Positions 30,401 through 37,200 of a stretch of 58,720 bases of DNA are shown here, piece by piece. Source of the DNA: Streptomyces sp. LUP30 (lineage in GTDB: Bacteria > Actinomycetota > Actinomycetes > Streptomycetales > Streptomycetaceae); NCBI RefSeq assembly GCF_001746365.1, contig NZ_MJAJ01000067.1, positions 10,480 through 69,199 of the forward strand, read 5' to 3'. Position numbers and translations under genes: made by a program. Below the pieces are notes generated by a model. The model searched no databases. It saw nothing but the letters and a program-made list of their open reading frames with translations, and was not told the origin of the DNA. How positions within the stretch are numbered: position 1 is the stretch's first letter; every line of letters begins with the position of its first letter.

Positions 30401-33400
30401 CCCCGGCTCCTCGGCGACGTCACCTCCGCGGGGCTGGGCGCGAGCAGCCATCCCCTGCTGGGTGCGGCCGTGGAACTGGCCGACGGCGACACCCATGTCC
30501 TCACCGGCAGGCTCGCACTCGGCAGCAGCCCGTGGCTCAAGGACCACGCGCTCACCAGCACCGCCCTTTTCCCGGCGACCGGGTTCCTCGACCTGGCCCT
30601 GCACGCCGGCGCCCGGACCGGTTGCGAACAGGTCGCGGAGCTGACGATCCTGGCCCCGCTCACCCTGCCCGCCCAGGGCGGTGTCCAGGTCCAGGTACGG
30701 GTCGAGGCCCCTGACGCCACCGGCGCCCGTCCCCTGACCGTGCACGGCCGGCCCGACGCCGCCGAGGCCGGCACACCGTGGACCCTGCATGCCGGCGGTC
30801 TGCTCACCGCGGCCGCCGAACCGGCGGCCGCACCGTACGACTTCACCGTCTGGCCGCCCGAGCACGGCACGGAGGTCCCGCTCGACGGCTTCTACGAGGC
30901 CTTCGCCGACCGCGGCCACCTCTACGGCCCGCTGTTCCAGGGGCTGACCCGGGTCTGGACGCGCGGCGAGGAGGTGTTCGCCGAGGTCGAGCTGCCCGCG
31001 GACGCCGCCCCGGCGGCCGACGCCTTCGACCTGCACCCGGCCCTGCTCGACGCCGCGCTGCACGCCGTGATGTTCGTGCCCATGAAGGACGCCGGACGGC
31101 TGCCGTTCTCGTGGAGCGACGTGCGCCTGGACGCCGTCGGCGCCTCGGCGCTGCGGCTGCGGATGGTCCAGGAAGGCCCGGAGGCCGTCGGCCTCGCCCT
31201 CGCCGACCCGACGGGCCGCCCGGTCGGGTCCGTCGGCTCGCTCACCCTGCGTGAGCTGACCGGCGATCTGGCGGGCTCCACCGTCGGCGCCCCGGACCGC
31301 CGTGGCCTGTACGAACTGGACTGGCAGCCGGTGGCCGCGGCGAACGCCGTCGCACCGGCCGCATGGACGATCGTCGGCGCGGACGAGGCGGAGGCACTGG
31401 CCGGCGCCCTGCGCGCCGCCGGTCGCACCGTGCGCCGCGTCCCCGGCCTCGACGCCCTGGCGGAGGCCGGGGACGCGCCCGACACCGTCCTGTACGCCGT
31501 GCCCGTCACGGCGGGCGTCCAGGGCGACGCCGCCGACCTCGCCGACGCGACCCGCGCGACCCTCGCCGAGGCGCTCGCCGTCGTCCGGCAGTGGGCGGAC
31601 GACCCGGTGTTCGCGCACGCCCGGCTCGCGGTCGTCACCCGTGACGCCGTCCCCGCGGGCCCCCGCCCGGCCGATCCGGCGCAGGCGGCGGTCTGGGGCC
31701 TCGTGCGGGCCGCCCGCACCGAGAACCCGGGCCGCTTCGTCCTCGCCGACACCGACGGCGGCGACGCCTCGGCGGGCGCACTGCCCGCCGTGCTCGGCGA
31801 CGACGCGTTCGAACTCGTCGTCCGGGACGGTGCGGTGGCCGCACCGCACATCGTCCCGCTGGCCGCAGACCGCGCCCTCCTCCCGCCCGCCGGGACCGCC
31901 GCCTGGCGGCTCGGCGTGGAACACAAGGGAAGTCTGGACGGCCTGCGTCTCGAGGCCTGCCCGGAGGTCGACACGGCGCTCGCCCCCAACGAGGTGCGCA
32001 TCTCGATGCGCGCCGCCGGCGTCAACTTCCGCGACGTCCTCACCGCGCTCGGCATGTACCCCGGCGACGCCACCGCGATCGGCCTGGAGGGCGCCGGCGT
32101 GGTCACCGGGGTCGGCGCCGAGGTGACCGTCCTCGCCCCCGGGGACCGGGTGATGGGCATGTTCGCCGGCGCCTTCGGGCCCGTCGCGGTCGCCGACGCC
32201 CGGATGGTCACGCGGATCCCGAAGGGCTGGAGCTTCGCCGAGGCCGCGACCGTCCCCATCGCCTACCTCACCGCCTACTACGCGCTGGTCGACCTCGGCG
32301 GACTCGAGCCCGGCGAGAGCGTTCTCGTGCATGCTGCGGCCGGCGGCGTCGGCTCGGCCGCCGTCCAGCTCGCCCGGCACCTCGGGGCCGAGGTCTACGG
32401 CACCGCGTCACCCGCCAAGTGGGGCGCGCTGCGCGCCGCAGGCCTCGACGACGCCCATACCGCCTCCTCCCGCGACCTCGGCTTCGAGGAGCGGCTGCGC
32501 ACCGCCACCGACGGCCGTGGTTTCGACGTCGTCCTCGACTCGCTGGCCCGGGAGTTCGTCGACGCCTCCCTGCGGCTGCTGCCGCGCGGCGGCCGCTTCC
32601 TGGAGATGGGCAAGACCGACGTACGCGACACCGGGCGGATCGCCGCCGACCATCCCGGCGTCGTCTACCGGGCGTTCGACCTGATCGAGGCCGGTCCCGA
32701 CCGGATCGGCGAGATGCTGGCCGACCTGGCCGACCTGTTCGGGCGCGGCGTGCTCAGGCCGCTGCCGATGGCCGTATGGGACGTACGCAGGGCGCCTGAC
32801 GCATTCCGGTTCGTCAGCCAGGCACGGCACATCGGCAAGGTCGTGCTGACCCTGCCGACCGAGCCCGACCCGGCCGGCACGGTCCTGCTCACCGGGGGGC
32901 TCGGCGGACTCGGCCGCATCGTCGCCCGTCATCTTGTCGCCCAGCACGGTGTACGGCACCTGCTGATCGCCGGCCGGCGCGGCCCGGACGCGCCCGGCGC
33001 CGCCGAACTGTGCGACGAACTCTGCGAGTTGGGAGCCGAGGTCACGGTGGCCGCCTGCGACGTGGCCGACCGCACCGCGCTCGCCGCGCTCCTCGCGGGC
33101 GTCCCCGCCGACCGGGCGCTGACGGCCGTGATCCACACCGCGGGTGTCCTCGCGGACGGCGTGCTGTCCTCGATGACACCGGACCGACTCGACGAAGCGC
33201 TGCGTCCCAAGGCCGACGCCGTGGTCGCACTGCACGAACTGACCCGCGACCTCGACCTCGCCCGGTTCGTGGTCTTCTCCTCCGTCGCCGGCACCTTCGG
33301 CGGAGCCGGACAGGCCAACTACTCGGCCGCCAACGCCTTCCTGGACGCCTTCGCGCACCACCGGCGCGCCCAGGGCCTGCCCGCCACGTCGCTCGCCTGG

Positions 33401-34216
33401 GGCACCTGGCTGCCCGAGGCGGGCATGACCGGAGAACTCGGCGACGCCGACCGCGAACGGCACGCCCGGACCGGCATGGCGCCGCTCGACGCCTCTACCG
33501 GCATGCGGCTCCTGGACGCCGCCGTCGGCACCGACCGGGCCGCACTGCTGCCGATGGATCTGGACCCGGCCGCGCTGCGCGAGCACCACGACGTCCTGCC
33601 GGTGCTCCTGCGCGGCCTCGTCCGAACCCCCGCCCGGCGCCGCGCCACGGCCGCCGGGACGACACCCGTCACCGGGGCTCCGCAGTCGCTGGCCGAACGG
33701 CTGGCTCCGCTGCCCCGCGCGGACCGCGACCAGCTCCTCCTCGACGTGGTCGCCGAGCAGGCCGCCGCCGTCCTCGGACACGGCTCGGCGGACGACATCG
33801 ATCCCGAACAGACCTTCCAGGAGCTGGGCTTCGACTCGCTGACGGCGGTCGAGCTGCGCAACCGGCTCGGCGCCGTCACCGGCCTGCGGCTGCCCGCCAC
33901 CCTCGTCTTCGACTACCCGACAGCCCTGGCCCAGGTCCGGTACCTGCTGAACGAACTGTCCCTGCCCGAGCCGCCCGGCACCGCGCAGGCCCTCCTCGCG
34001 GAGATGGACCGCCTTGAGGGCTCCCTGGCGGACGCCGACATGGCCGGTGAGGACCACGAGAAGGTCACCGCCCGGCTGCGCGAGCTGCTCTCCCGCTGGC
34101 AGGGCGAGCCCCTCATGCCGGTCGCCGTCCCCGCCGCCCGGGACGACGAGCTCGCCGACGTCGAGACGGCGGGCGACCTCTTCGACCTGATCGACCGCGA
34201 GCTGGGGGACGCATGA
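15386..34216 (+). CDS. Modular type I polyketide synthase B, C-terminal part (rest of B2, then B3, B4, B5)
   Basis: This is the continuation of gene B after the duplication. The first possible start, GTG 15386, has no ribosome site and lies inside a KS, so it is not a real start. Order: rest of KS, AT, KR, ACP (Ser 19013); KS-AT-DH-ACP with no KR (Ser 22931); KS-AT-KR-ACP with a methylmalonyl AT (Ser 27566); KS-AT-DH-ER-KR-ACP (Ser 33836); then a C-terminal docking tail from about 33960 ending in an acidic helix. Four of the five B modules load malonyl by their HAFH motif. PKS C starts 66 bases later in the same direction, and no hairpin is visible between them, so B, C and D are probably one transcript. 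Domain identities are firm. The activity of the DH in B3 is doubtful. Confidence 0.92.
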   Translation: MVERLSDAVRLGHRVLAVVRGSAVNQDGASNGLTAPNGPSQQRVIRAALGSAGLSAVDVDVVEAHGTGTRLGDPIEAQALLATYGQGRDGGRPLWLGSVKSNVGHTQAAAGVAGVIKMVQALRHGVLPATLHVGEPSSHVDWSAGEVRLLTEQQPWPEEDGRVRRAGVSSFGLSGTNAHVILEQAPAESAEEMEHEGQGMGAGAGAGAGLPVVPWVLSGRGADALRSQAARLLDAVRSTPDIDCVEVGAALVATRTAFEDRAVVWGRDRTELLSALAALAAGEASSHAVTGTVGEGRTAFLFAGQGAQRVGMGRGLYEAFPVFAEAFDAVCAQVGGGLRDVIFGEDAALLERTEWAQPALFAVEVALFRLVESFGVRPDFLMGHSVGEIAAAHVAGVFSLEDACALVVARGRLMQALPSGGVMIALQAAEDEVLPLLEGRGAEVSVAAVNGPRAVVIAGVEAAVTEIAGQVKALGRRTSRLRVSHAFHSPLMEPMLEAFRKVAEGISYGSASVPLVSNVSGRLAAEGELASAEYWVRHVREAVRFADGIGVLAGEGVTRFLEIGPDATLTALARTALGDGVVCVPVQRKGRPEVDGLFAAMAAQHASGLPVRWDGLFAGVRPAPLPTYAFQRTRYWPEVKKRAVETTTVVTAGEAAFWAAVDQGDADELAGVLGLDGGELNGVVPALAEWRRAQLERTAVDSLRYRVRWDRLATGGERAVSGRWLLLQAGDDEMLPGIEEFVPGVERVVCAAGGERTVLRDLFGAAVADGVPVAGVLSCLPGVDSALALVQGHGDAGLSTPLWIVTSGAVAVGAGTEAAVDPGAASVWGLGRVAALEHPDFWGGLLDLPARPDRRALARAAAVLEAADEDQVAVRGAQAHARRLVPAPVPAGTGEWTSPERVLITGGTGALGARVAHWAVARGARELVLTSRRGPQAPGADELRAQLAELGARVAVVACDMGDRDAVERLLAEHPVDAVLHCAGVLDDEVIAAYSPDRLAAVLRAKAVAADHLDELTRDGSLSAFVTFSSIAGVWGSGGQAAYAAANAHLDALVERRRARGLAGTSVAWGPWGDTGMAADEETARLLIRRGLRPLAPAAALTALERALAGGDTTVVVADVDWERFLAAFTTGRPSPLLAVPADTSAGPAAAGAVTAAGSTLRERLAPLTAEEREAGLLDLVCRRAAAALGHADPGAVTVGRAFRDMGFDSLTAVELRNDLTAETGVPLPTTLVFDHPTPLAVAEHLRDVLFGTVEVRHETTARAADTDPVVIVGMGCRLPGGIDGPDQLWELLAAGGDTVGGFPEDRGWDLTSLLEVSDTRSGGFLNRASAFDAAFFGISPREAQALDPQQRLVLETSWEALEFAGIDATALKGSRTGVFVGAGSSGYATGLTEIPEGLGGHLLTGQAGSVVSGRIAYSLGLEGPAVTVDTACSSSLVALHLAAQSLRSGESDLALAGGVTVMADPGAFVEFSLQGGLAPDGRCKAFSEEADGTGWAEGVGILVVERLSDARRNGHRVLAVVEGTAVNQDGASNGLTAPNGPSQQRVIRQALASAGLSPQDVDAVEAHGTGTTLGDPIEAQALIAAYGQDRDEDRPLWLGSVKSNLGHTQAAAGAVGVIKMVLALRNGMLPTTLHAGRPSSRVDWNTGRVRLLDEAVAWHPGDRTRRAGVSAFGVSGTNAHVILAEPAAVGHEPGAPRADGTDREGTALPWLLAARSAPALRDQASRLLAHLEQRPLLDAADVAHSLALTRAPLEHRAVVTGSDRAALLAGLRALASGETNPAVVTGDTLSGGGTAFLFAGQGTQRPGMGRGLHDAFPVYADAFDTVCGHFDGLLARPLAEVVHEGDADTLNRTEYAQPALFAVEVALFRLLESFGARPTHLIGHSVGEIAAAHVAGVFSLPDACRLVAARGRLMQALPEGGAMIALQASEDEVLPLLAGCEEAIGVAAVNGPRSVVVSGDEDAVLAVAAHFAEQGRKTTRLRVAHAFHSPRMQPMLDDFRAVADTVAYTEPHVPVVSDLTGRVAGPGLLTDAAYWVRHVRHAVRFADAVAALEEQGVVRLVELGPDTTLTALAQGAWQGSAPLAVPTLRDDRDEAETFLTAVGALHTHGAPVDRRAVLDATAPGARPVELPTYAFQHRPYWIEAGAAGGDPAAAGLIPADHPLLGAVVPSAVDDSLLFTGRLGTRAASWLAAHRIGGTAVVPSTAFLELALAVGAHAGCPQVRELVLERPLSLPEHDAVALQIRVESPDARGDRAFAVHARPAADTGAAWSRHAAGVLTAQTEPAPDLDLTAWPPPGAEELDTDGLYTRLREAGLDYGPVFQGLSAAWRDRTAVYAEVALPESATADAGRHDLHPALLDAALHPLGLGTFDGLGEGRMLFSAGAVQLFATGATTLRVRLERTGADTLSLTAADAVGDPVLTVGSLLLRPVPGAPTTSAATARPDTVPLPEPGRRRTAARTQPPGSLLERLAGRPAAERERALLATVRDRVAAVLGHSGPDEVEPARPFTDLGLTSLTAVELRNGLSAALGVTLPATLVFDHPTPAVLARHLADDLFGAVVTGVPARVRRAVDDDPIAVVGMACRYPGGIAGPEDLWDLVRAGVDGISPLPTDRNWSPERLYHPDPDHPGTVYTREGGFLHDASSFDPAFFAISPREALAMDPQQRLLLEVSWEALERAGVDPVAARGSDTGVFAGVTYQDYVTILAASDDNFEGYVGTGNSPSVLSGRISYALGLEGPAVSVDTACSSSLVALHLAAQSLRQGECELALAGGVTVMSTPGSLIEFSRQRALAEDGRCKPFSADADGASWAEGVGMIVLERLSDARRNGHQVLAVVSGSALNQDGASNGLTAPNGPSQQRVIRQALASAGLSPQDVDAVEAHGTGTTLGDPIEAQALIAAYGQDRDEDRPLWLGSLKSNIGHSQAAAGVGGVIKMVMALREGILPRTLYADDPTPHVDWSAGRVRLLSEEQPWPVTGRARRAGVSSFGMSGTNAHVIVEQAPDAPELPAERAALPAVPVLLSARTPAALRAQAVRLRAHLRARPGTSLTDLGYTLAVGRASFAHRAAVLADDADGLDETLAALAADGPLTAPAVVGAAVPGGDEPVLVFPGQGAQWVGMARELLHESTVFAEWIDRLEQALAPHVDWSLTAVLRGDEDSADLGRVDVVQPALWAVMVATAALWRAHGVRPAAVVGHSQGEIAAACVAGALSLEDGARVVALRSRAITGIAGTGGMMSVPLSADDTRARMAPWADRLAVAAVNGPASVVVSGEAGALDELHAALTGDGIRARKVNVDYGSHSAQVEAIRDTVLADLDGITPREADIPFRSSLTGDWFDTTGLTADYWYANLRETVRFEEAVRGLIAAGHRTFVEVGPHPVLAVGLRDTLDAAGADGAVLGSLRRDRGDLRQFLGALAEAHVHGVGIDFEALFAGTGATRTDLPTYPFEHRRYWPTLREAVAADLAADGGLTADSVEARFWQTVEQEDLESLTDALDLPADAPLSTVLPALGNWRRARRALAATDALRYRVAFTPLDPGPATLTGTWLLLAPADAAGHTAVADAVADALAAGGARTVRRIVLPDGGADRATLAGLLTADEDTGRVDGLLSLLALDTRDHPAHPAVPVGLASTLALVQALGDLGVDAPLWCATRGAVAVGAADSAPDAAQALVWGFGRVAAMEHAERWGGLIDLPADLDARSATRLTAVLAAPGQEDQIALRATGAHGRRLVHAPAADVLAEPWQPRGTVLVTGGTGALGGHVARWLADRGATRLVLAGRRGADAPGAADLRDELTARGVDVTLAACDVSDRTALAGLLAAIPADLPLDAVFHVAGALDDGVIESLDADRMEPVLRGKAVAARALHELTSDLDLSAFVMFSSTAGVLGGAGLGNYAPGNAYLDALAAERRAAGLPATAVSWGLWAEGGMVGDAAGDRMRRYGVHPMDTAEACEALGRALDLGDTHVVVTDLRWDTYALSFTAPRPTRLLDELPAARRALQAAPQDATADAEVSSLHAHLTALPDYERPGAALEIVRGHVASVLGYPSADAVEPERPFTDLGIDSLSAIELRNGMNRVTGLRLPSTLVFDHPDCRALADFLLTQVAGDTAPAAPDEARRRTVADDDPIAVVAMGCRFPGGISTPDQLWRMLLDGEEGLVPFPEDRGWDLDALYDPEPGKAGAVYTRTGGFLSDAGGFDPAFFNISPREAVAMDPQQRLLLEMAWETFERAGIDPRSLRGSRTGVFAGTNGQDYTGMLAASGEDFEGYMLTGNAASVVSGRLSYTFGLEGPAVTVDTACSASLVALHLAAQSLRNGECDLALAGGVTVMASPGLFVDFSRQQGLAVDGRCKAFAEAADGTGFSEGGGLLLVERLSDARRLGHPVLAVVRGSAVNQDGASNGLSAPNGPSQQRVIRAALADAGVSAVDVDVVEAHGTGTRLGDPIEAQALLATYGQGRSVDRPLWLGSVKSNVGHTQAGAGVAGVMKMVLAMRSGVVPATLHVDEPSSHVDWAAGAVELVTRARVWEVQAGRPRRAGVSSFGISGTNAHVILEGVADEPHDEGAADGPRDTSDADGTHTPPTPWVLTARSRDALRAQAARLLEHLQESPDTTVADIGLSLAATRTAFEHRAVVLGADRAALTDGLRLIASGESGPHAVTGVRRGEGKTAFLFSGQGAQRPGMGRGLYEAFPVYAAAFDAVCAHLGEELRDLVLGGEAEQLNRTEWAQPALFAVEVALYRLLESWGVRPDHVAGHSVGEIAAAHVAGVFSLQDACALVAARGRLMQELPSGGAMFALEATEEEVLPLLKGHGDAGIAAVNGPRSVVVSGAEDSVTGIAARLAADGRRTTRLRVSHAFHSPLMEPMLDAFREVAASIAYEAPRMAVVSNVTGGAAGGELQDPEYWVRHVREAVRFADGVRRLAEHGVDRFLEVGPDGTLTAMAQSCLPDAEGALLVPSLRKDRAERETLLDAVAQAFAHGLPVDWPRLFDGTAARTVQLPTYPFQRRRFWPRPPRLLGDVTSAGLGASSHPLLGAAVELADGDTHVLTGRLALGSSPWLKDHALTSTALFPATGFLDLALHAGARTGCEQVAELTILAPLTLPAQGGVQVQVRVEAPDATGARPLTVHGRPDAAEAGTPWTLHAGGLLTAAAEPAAAPYDFTVWPPEHGTEVPLDGFYEAFADRGHLYGPLFQGLTRVWTRGEEVFAEVELPADAAPAADAFDLHPALLDAALHAVMFVPMKDAGRLPFSWSDVRLDAVGASALRLRMVQEGPEAVGLALADPTGRPVGSVGSLTLRELTGDLAGSTVGAPDRRGLYELDWQPVAAANAVAPAAWTIVGADEAEALAGALRAAGRTVRRVPGLDALAEAGDAPDTVLYAVPVTAGVQGDAADLADATRATLAEALAVVRQWADDPVFAHARLAVVTRDAVPAGPRPADPAQAAVWGLVRAARTENPGRFVLADTDGGDASAGALPAVLGDDAFELVVRDGAVAAPHIVPLAADRALLPPAGTAAWRLGVEHKGSLDGLRLEACPEVDTALAPNEVRISMRAAGVNFRDVLTALGMYPGDATAIGLEGAGVVTGVGAEVTVLAPGDRVMGMFAGAFGPVAVADARMVTRIPKGWSFAEAATVPIAYLTAYYALVDLGGLEPGESVLVHAAAGGVGSAAVQLARHLGAEVYGTASPAKWGALRAAGLDDAHTASSRDLGFEERLRTATDGRGFDVVLDSLAREFVDASLRLLPRGGRFLEMGKTDVRDTGRIAADHPGVVYRAFDLIEAGPDRIGEMLADLADLFGRGVLRPLPMAVWDVRRAPDAFRFVSQARHIGKVVLTLPTEPDPAGTVLLTGGLGGLGRIVARHLVAQHGVRHLLIAGRRGPDAPGAAELCDELCELGAEVTVAACDVADRTALAALLAGVPADRALTAVIHTAGVLADGVLSSMTPDRLDEALRPKADAVVALHELTRDLDLARFVVFSSVAGTFGGAGQANYSAANAFLDAFAHHRRAQGLPATSLAWGTWLPEAGMTGELGDADRERHARTGMAPLDASTGMRLLDAAVGTDRAALLPMDLDPAALREHHDVLPVLLRGLVRTPARRRATAAGTTPVTGAPQSLAERLAPLPRADRDQLLLDVVAEQAAAVLGHGSADDIDPEQTFQELGFDSLTAVELRNRLGAVTGLRLPATLVFDYPTALAQVRYLLNELSLPEPPGTAQALLAEMDRLEGSLADADMAGEDHEKVTARLRELLSRWQGEPLMPVAVPAARDDELADVETAGDLFDLIDRELGDA
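15387..15526 (+). repeat. 140-bp perfect tandem duplication, copy 2
   Basis: Second copy of the 15247-15386 unit. It shifts the reading frame by two bases, so the first frame stops at 15456 inside this copy. Confidence 0.97.
16274..17103 (+). repeat. AT-domain repeat, copy 2 (module B2)
   Basis: Near-identical partner of 11661-12490. It shares the same switch into GTG/TTG-rich codons at its left edge and back to C-ending codons at its right edge. Confidence 0.85.
19185..23060 (+). other. PKS module B3: KS-AT(malonyl)-DH-ACP with no KR
   Basis: KS Cys 19682; AT Ser 21041 with HAFH at 21341-21352 (malonyl). The DH keeps HxxxGxxxxP (His 21965) and DAALH (Asp 22463), but the residue before the His is Ala instead of Asp and the proline loop reads VPST. 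From the DH end (about 22690) to the ACP there is only a short Pro/Arg/Ala linker: the KR, including its structural half, is absent. Without a KR the beta-keto group should remain. The ACP reads GLTSL, with Thr for Asp before Ser 22931. Confidence 0.88.
19965..20187 (+). repeat. KS repeat shared by B3 and B4, copy 1
   Basis: These 223 bases are identical to 23907-24129 (offset 3,942), covering the KS segment from NQDGASN to the LWLG before the second active-site His. Confidence 0.9.
23100..27695 (+). other. PKS module B4: KS-AT(methylmalonyl)-KR-ACP
   Basis: KS Cys 23624. The AT has RVDVVQ, GHSQGE (Ser 24974) and YGSH (25274-25285), a variant of the YASH methylmalonyl motif. The KR has TGGTGALG, LDD and the NYAPGN active-site segment (Tyr 27059), a B-type pattern giving a hydroxyl next to a methyl branch. 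The ACP reads GIDSL. Confidence 0.88.
23907..24129 (+). repeat. KS repeat shared by B3 and B4, copy 2
   Basis: Exact partner of 19965-20187. The match stops abruptly on both sides, as expected after gene conversion between neighbouring modules. Confidence 0.9.
27745..33950 (+). other. PKS module B5: KS-AT(malonyl)-DH-ER-KR-ACP (full reduction)
   Basis: KS Cys 28265 in CSASL. AT GHSVGE (Ser 29630) and HAFH from 29927 (malonyl). The DH has His 30545 and Asp 31049, but the Gly of HxxxGxxxxP is Ser. The ER (about 31905-32850) has VNFRDVLTALG and an NADPH loop HAAAGGVGSAA near 32330-32365. The KR has TGGLGGLG, LAD in place of LDD, and Tyr 33320. The ACP has GFDSL. A methylene is expected. Confidence 0.9.
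28362..29093 (+). repeat. KS repeat shared by B5 and D2, copy 1
   Basis: These 732 bases match 49852-50583 (offset 21,490) with 7 differences by my reading, covering the KS second half and the start of the KS-AT linker. Most of the patch is in the GTG/TTG-rich codon style. Confidence 0.9.
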
Positions 34217-34267
34217 GCACCCCGCAGGTCCCCCGCACGCACCCGACGCCCCGGCCCCGCCCGGTTC

Positions 34268-34274
34268 AAGGAAG
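34268..34274 (+). promoter_or_regulatory. Ribosome binding site that fixes the PKS C start
   Basis: AAGGAAG ends 8 bases before GTG 34283. The other in-frame GTG at 34274 overlaps this site, so 34283 is preferred. Confidence 0.7.
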
Positions 34275-34282
34275 TGACTTTC

Positions 34283-37200
34283 GTGGCTGACGACGACAAG
34301 TACGTTGAATACCTCAAGCGGGTCACGGGTGAACTCCGGCAGACCCGCCGCAGGCTGCGCGAGGTCGAGGACCGCAGCCGGGAGCCCATCGCCGTCGTCG
34401 CGATGAGCTGCCGCTTCCCCGGCGACATCCGTTCGCCCGAGGACCTGTGGCGGCTCGTCGACGAGGGCCGGGACGCCATCGGCCCACTGCCGGAGGACCG
34501 GGGCTGGGACATCGCGGACCGTTACGACCCGGACCCCGACCGGCCCGGCACGTTCTCCACCCGCGAGGGCGGCTTCCTGCGCGACGCCGCCTGCTTCGAC
34601 GCCGCCTTCTTCGGGATGAGCCCCCGCGAGGCCCTCGCCACCGACCCGCAGCAGCGGATCCTGCTGGAGGCGTCCTGGGAGCTGCTGGAGCGCGCCGGGA
34701 TCCGGCCGCGGACCCTGCGCGGCAGCTCCACCGGCGTGTTCGTGGGCGCCGCGACCTCCGGTTACGGTCAGGGCCCGGTCGAGGTGCCCGAGGACGTGCA
34801 CGGACTGATGCTCGCCGGGAACGCCACCTCGGTCGCCTCCGGCCGTATCTCCTACGTCCTCGGCCTGGAAGGGCCGGCCGTCACCGTCGACACCGCCTGC
34901 TCCTCCTCCCTGGTCGCCCTGCACTGGGCGGTGCAGGCCCTGCGGGCGGGCGAGTGCGACCTCGCCATGGCCGGCGGCGTCGCCGTGATGGCCACCCCGG
35001 GCCTGCTGTTCGAGTTCAGCAGGCAGCGCGGCCTCGCCCCCGACGGACGCTGCAAGGCCTTCGCCGACGCCGCGGACGGCACCGGCTGGTCCGAGGGCGT
35101 GGGACTGCTGCTGGTGGAACGCCTCTCCGACGCCCGCCGCAACGGACACCCGGTGCTGGCCGTGGTCCGCGGCTCCGCCGTGAACTCCGACGGCGCCTCC
35201 AACGGACTGACCGCGCCCAACGGGCCCGCCCAGCAACGCGTCATCGAGCAGGCCCTCGCCAACGCCGGGATCGCCGCCGCGGACGTCGACGCCGTCGAGG
35301 CGCACGGCACGGGCACCACCCTCGGCGACCCCATCGAGGCCCAGGCCCTGCTCACCACCTACGGCCGTGCCAAGGACGCCGCACATCCGCTGCACCTGGG
35401 TTCGTTGAAGTCGAACCTCGGCCACACCCAGGCGGCGGCCGGCGTCGCAGGCGTCATCAAGACGGTGATGGCCCTCCGGCACGGACGGCTGCCGCGCACG
35501 CTGCACGTGGACCGGCCCTCCACGCACGTCGACTGGGACGCCGGTCACGTCCGGCTGCTCACCGAGGCCGCCGACTGGCCGCTCACCGAGGGACGTCCCC
35601 GCCGCGCCGCCGTCTCGTCCTTCGGCATCAGCGGCACCAACGCCCACGTCGTCCTGGAGGCCGCACCCGGCGGGACCGAGCAGGCCGAGGGGAGCGAGGG
35701 GAGCGAGGACGCGGGTCCGGCCCCCGCGACCGCCGTGCGGCTGCCGCTGGCGCCCTGGCTGCTGTCCGCGCGCGGCGCCGAAGCGCTGCGCGCCCAGGCC
35801 GCCCGCCTCCTCGAGCACGCCGACGCCCACTCCGCCGACGACCCGCACGTCACCGCCCGCGCACTCGCCGGTACCCGGCAGGCCTTCGAACACCGGGCCG
35901 TCGTCCTCGCCGAGGACACGGCCGGCGCCCGCGACGCCCTGCGCGCCCTCGCCGCGGGGGAGGCGCATCCGGACGTCGTGACGGGCCGCACCCTGCGCGG
36001 CGCGACCGCGTTCCTCTTCTCCGGACAGGGCGCCCAGCGGCCCGGCATGGGCCGCGAACTGTACGGCGCGTTCCCGGCCTTCGCCCGCGCCTTCGACGAG
36101 GTCTGCGCCCATCTCGACCCCGAACTGGGCCTGAGCCTGCGCGAAGCCGTCCTCGACAGCGCCCCGGACGACGAGGCGCTGCAGGAGACCGGCCTCGCCC
36201 AGCCCGCCCTGTTCGCCGTCGAGGTCTCCCTCTACCGCCTGCTGGAATCGTGGGGCGTCACGCCCAAGTACGTGCTCGGGCACTCGCTGGGCGAACTGTC
36301 CGCCGCCCACGTCGCCGGTGTGTGGTCGCTGCCCGACGCCTGCCGCCTCGTCGCCGCCCGCGGGCGGCTGATGCAGGCGCTGCCGCGAGGGGGCGCCATG
36401 GTCTCCGTCGAGGCCGCCGAGGACGAGGTCACCGCGCTGCTCGCCGCACACGGCGACGCCGTGTCGGTCGCCGCCGTCAACGGCCCGCGCGCCATCGTGA
36501 TCTCCGGCGACGAGACCGCCGTCGAAGCCGTCGCGTCCGCACTCGCGGCCCGCGGCCGCACCACCCGCAGGCTGCGGGTCTCGCACGCCTTCCACTCGGC
36601 ACGCATGGACGCCGTCCTGGACGACTTCCGGGCCGTCGCCGAAAGCGTCACCGCGCACGCCCCGCGCCTGACCGTCGTCTCCGACCTCACCGGACGTCCG
36701 GCCACGGCCGAGGAACTGGCGTCGGCCGACTACTGGGTGCGCCACCTGCGCCACACCGTCCGCTTCACCGACGGCGTCGACTGGCTCGCCACCCACGGTG
36801 TCACCCGCTACCTGGAGATCGGCCCCGACGCCACCCTCAGCGCGCTCGCCCGGACCGCGCTGCCCGACGACGGCGCCGACCGCCTCTGCGTGCCCGTGCT
36901 GCGCAAGGACCGACCCGAGTCCCGCACGCTGCTCGCGGCCGTCGCCGCCCTCCACGTCCACGGCGCATCCGTCGAACTCGAGGTCCTGCTCGGCAGCGAC
37001 CCGGCCGACCCGCGGGTCGACCTGCCCACCTACGCGTTCACGGGGGACCGCTACTGGCTGCGCCCCTCCCTCGACGCCGGCGACGTCACCGGCGCCGGGC
37101 TCGTCGGCGCCGGCCACCCGCTGCTCGGAGCCGTCGTCCGCGTCGCCGACGACGACCGGGTCCTGCTCACCGGGCGGCTGTCCACCCGCGCCCAGCCCTG

